Source: Streptomyces capitiformicae
GTDB taxonomy: Bacteria; Actinomycetota; Actinomycetes; Streptomycetales; Streptomycetaceae
DNA: 64,000 nt
Direction of reading: 5' to 3'
Assembly (NCBI RefSeq): GCF_002214185.1
Contig: NZ_CP022161.1
Location: 9,555,486 to 9,619,485 of the forward strand
The notes under the pieces are model-generated. The model did no database searches and was not told the origin of the DNA. It was given only the letters and a program-made list of their open reading frames with translations. Of the stretch, positions 62,110-64,000 are shown piece after piece (the stretch's first letter is position 1; each line of letters opens with the position of its first letter). A program made the translations under genes and the position numbers.

Positions 62110-62420
62110 GGGTTCGAGGTGGCCTGGGTCCAAGCGGCTGGAACCGCAGGCTCGACGTGCTGGGCGAGGACCCGTTCGGCGATACCCACCGTCCCTCCGA
62201 AGCGCGGATCGAAGTGGCCACCTACCCCGAAGTCATCGCGCTCACCGGCCTGTTCGCCTCGCTCCACCGGCGAGGCCATCCCCAGCTGCCGGCTGAGGCA
62301 GCACGCCGTTTCGGCATTGCCCGCGCCCAGCTCGGGGTGTTGGGCCGGCCGTCAGCCGCGCACGTGCAGCCCGAAACCCGTGCGGCCCGCAGGCTCCAGT
62401 CCCTCCTTCAGGTGCAGTGA
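62110..62420 (+). pseudogene. C-terminal remnant of an unrecognised protein
   Basis: The plus-strand frame reads WNRRLDVLGEDPFGDTHRPS, EARIEVATYPEVIALTGLFA and HPQLPAEAARRFGIARAQLG to a stop at 62420. It looks like real coding sequence with no start of its own. It might be the end of a TniQ-type or other element-borne protein, but I cannot support a name. Its end overlaps the 3' end of the quinone reductase gene on the other strand. Confidence 0.35.
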
Positions 62421-63131
62421 GGGGATCTCGTAGTCGCCGAAGTTCTGCCGCCGGAACGCGATCGGCTCGGTCGACTCCAGGGTGAGCAGGCGCTGTTCCC
62501 AGGCTTTGGCGACGTCCGTGTAGTCCTCGTCGGTCACCCGGTCGGCGCCGTACAGCACGAACGGCGGCAGCGCCTCGATGCCCGGGTAATAGAGGATGCC
62601 GTGGTGGATGGGGAACAGCAGATCGTCGATGGGGCCGTTGATCCCGCGCGCGGCGTAATGCGACTCCGGGCCGCCGACGGTCACCGACAGCAGAGCCTTC
62701 CTGCCCGCGAGGGTGCCTTCGCCGAAGCGCTCGCCGTACTTGGTGTCGCTGTGCTCGCCGACGCCGTACGCGAAGTGGTAGGTGAACACCCGGTCGACCC
62801 AGCCCTTGAGGATCGCGGGCATCGTGTACCACCACAGCGGGAACTGGAAGATGATCGTGTCGGCCCACAGCAGCTTCTCCTGCTCGGCGAGGACGTCCGG
62901 GGTGAGCGTCCCGGCGTCGAAGGCCCGGCCCGAGTCCAGGGCGACCTTCAGCGGACTTGAGGCGTCGGGGCCGTAGTCCGTGGCGTCCACGACCGCTTTC
63001 CAGTTCATCGCGTACAGATCGCTCACCCGTACCTCGTGCCCTGCGGTTTCCAATGTGGACACCGCGAGGTCCTTCAGCGAGCTGTTGAGCGACTTCGGCT
63101 CCGGGTGGGCGTAGACGATCAGCGTCTTCAT
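62352..63131 (-). CDS. flavodoxin-fold NAD(P)H:quinone oxidoreductase
   Basis: A 259-residue enzyme of the NQO1/MdaB-like family. The FMN-binding N-terminus is MKTLIVYAHPEPKSLNSSLK; DTIIFQFPLWWYTMPAILKG is the family's substrate-side motif, followed by WVDRVFTYHFAYGVG and LLSVTVGGPESHYAARGING. It transfers two electrons from NAD(P)H to quinones, limiting redox cycling. It diverges from an XRE-family regulator with 138 bases between, and that pairing is common for inducible quinone reductases. Confidence 0.93.
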   Translation of the reverse strand: MKTLIVYAHPEPKSLNSSLKDLAVSTLETAGHEVRVSDLYAMNWKAVVDATDYGPDASSPLKVALDSGRAFDAGTLTPDVLAEQEKLLWADTIIFQFPLWWYTMPAILKGWVDRVFTYHFAYGVGEHSDTKYGERFGEGTLAGRKALLSVTVGGPESHYAARGINGPIDDLLFPIHHGILYYPGIEALPPFVLYGADRVTDEDYTDVAKAWEQRLLTLESTEPIAFRRQNFGDYEIPSLHLKEGLEPAGRTGFGLHVRG

Positions 63132-63269
63132 GGGAACTCCTTCGGATCGGATGCCTTCGATCCTGGGCCCCGCGGCGCCCGGCGTTCAGGGGCGCCGCTT
63201 CCATCGGACGGGACTTCCTGGTATCGGCAGGACCACCTTCACGGGCACCACCGAGGCCATACTGGGGGC

Positions 63270-64000
63270 ATGGACGATCTTGCCGGCTTCCTGCGGACCC
63301 GGCGTTCCCGGGTCGACCCGGCGGCCGTCGGCATCCCCACCGACAGCCGCCGCCGGGTCGAAGGGCTGCGCCGTGAAGAGGTCGCGCACCTGTCCGGAGT
63401 CAGCGTCGACTACTACGTACGCCTGGAGCAGGGCCGCGCGATCCAGCCCTCCGAGCAGGTCCTCGACGCGCTCGCCCGCGTCCTCGGCCTCGACGAGACC
63501 GAACGCGGGCACCTCTACCGGCTCGCCCGGCAGCGCCGCCGCCGCGCGAAGGCGCCGGGCGGGCGGGTCCGGCCGGAGCTGCTGCGCGTCCTTGCCCTGG
63601 TCGCCGACGCACCCGCGCTGATCATGGACCACCGCCTGGACGTGCTCGCCGGGAACCGCCTCGCCGGGCTCCTCTACGGCCGGCCGATGCGGGGCCTGAA
63701 CACCGCCCGGCACATCTTCCTCGAGGAGGCCGAGCGCGGCCTTTACGCGGACTGGGAGAAATGCACCCTCGACGTGGTCGGGCACTTGCGCCTGGCCGCC
63801 GGCAAATACCCCGAGGACCCCGGCCTGGCCTCGCTCATCGGCGAGTTGGCGATGGGCAGCGAGCGCTTCCGCCGCCTCTGGGCCCGCGCGGACGTGCGCG
63901 CCCGCACACATGGACGCAAGGCGTACCGGCACCCGCTGGTCGGACTGCTGGAACTGCACCAGGAGAACTTCGCACTACCGGATGAATCAGGCATGGAGCT
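63270..64000 (+). CDS. XRE-family regulator with MmyB-like ligand domain, 3' truncated by window edge
   Basis: ATG 63270 follows a GGGGGC stretch. The N-terminal HTH reads LAGFLRTRRSRVDPAAVGIP, GLRREEVAHLSGVSVDYYVR and LEQGRAIQPSEQVLDALARV, the form joined to MmyB-type C-terminal domains. That domain follows: APALIMDHRLDVLAGNRLAG, LYGRPMRGLNTARHIF and LASLIGELAMGSERFRRLWA. Some 243 codons are visible; the family usually has about 280, so little is missing. It probably controls the divergent quinone reductase gene (inference). Confidence 0.92.
   Translation, partial: MDDLAGFLRTRRSRVDPAAVGIPTDSRRRVEGLRREEVAHLSGVSVDYYVRLEQGRAIQPSEQVLDALARVLGLDETERGHLYRLARQRRRRAKAPGGRVRPELLRVLALVADAPALIMDHRLDVLAGNRLAGLLYGRPMRGLNTARHIFLEEAERGLYADWEKCTLDVVGHLRLAAGKYPEDPGLASLIGELAMGSERFRRLWARADVRARTHGRKAYRHPLVGLLELHQENFALPDESGME

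Overview
The window reads as a high-GC Streptomyces (or close relative) chromosome segment. The reasons are a codon bias strongly favouring G or C at third positions, GTG starts with purine-rich ribosome sites, LAL-type LuxR regulators, a modular type I PKS, a PucR/symporter/agmatinase/TPP-enzyme block of the kind found in Streptomyces cores, and a pSAM2-like integrative element.

Region A (1-20,990) is one flank of a glycosylated macrolide-type polyketide cluster. Three large regulators of the LuxR/LAL kind come first; the first is cut by the window edge and the second has no HTH. They are followed by a type II thioesterase (minus strand), a plus-strand operon (metallophosphoesterase, phosphopantetheinyl transferase, NDP-hexose 2,3-dehydratase, a short sugar reductase, FkbM methyltransferase) and a converging minus-strand operon (PKS end module with DH-KR-ACP-TE, glycosyltransferase, ferredoxin, RmlA, RmlB, ferredoxin reductase). 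Almost every pair in the two operons overlaps or nearly touches. RmlA/RmlB plus the 2,3-dehydratase point to a 2-deoxy-6-deoxyhexose. The PKS gene stops abruptly inside its AT domain at about 20,980-20,990, where it runs into the tail of an unrelated peptidoglycan-binding protein on the other strand.

Region B (21,450-30,491) is ordinary core metabolism: acyl-CoA dehydrogenase, TesB thioesterase, a phosphatase-like protein, a PucR regulator divergent from a sodium:solute symporter, agmatinase and a TPP-dependent enzyme. Two decayed genes (in-frame stops) and a secreted protein separate it from the next region.

Region C (32,921-53,025) is a polymorphic toxin locus broken up by mobile DNA. A LamG-type secreted protein precedes a 2,278-residue RHS-Hint protein with a C-terminal YwqJ-like deaminase toxin, followed by its SUKH-3 immunity gene. 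An integrative element (frameshifted integrase, excisionase, frameshifted Rep, GntR regulator) carrying an IS481 copy and a PIN toxin-antitoxin pair sits directly behind the immunity gene. Beyond it lies a promoterless second toxin cassette (Hint tail, second deaminase, new immunity gene), a frameshifted copy of the linker-Hint segment and remnants of another immunity gene. The same 12-base sequence coding for HTYY marks the full-length gene, the start of the orphan cassette and the end of the Hint copy, which suggests toxin-tip switching by recombination at that point.

Region D (53,147-64,000) contains small intact genes (DoxX, NmrA-like reductase with a divergent MarR regulator, a secreted protein, RidA, a flavodoxin-fold quinone reductase with a divergent XRE regulator) in a field of broken transposases of several families (IS1182, several IS5-type, a possible IstB) and other decayed genes.
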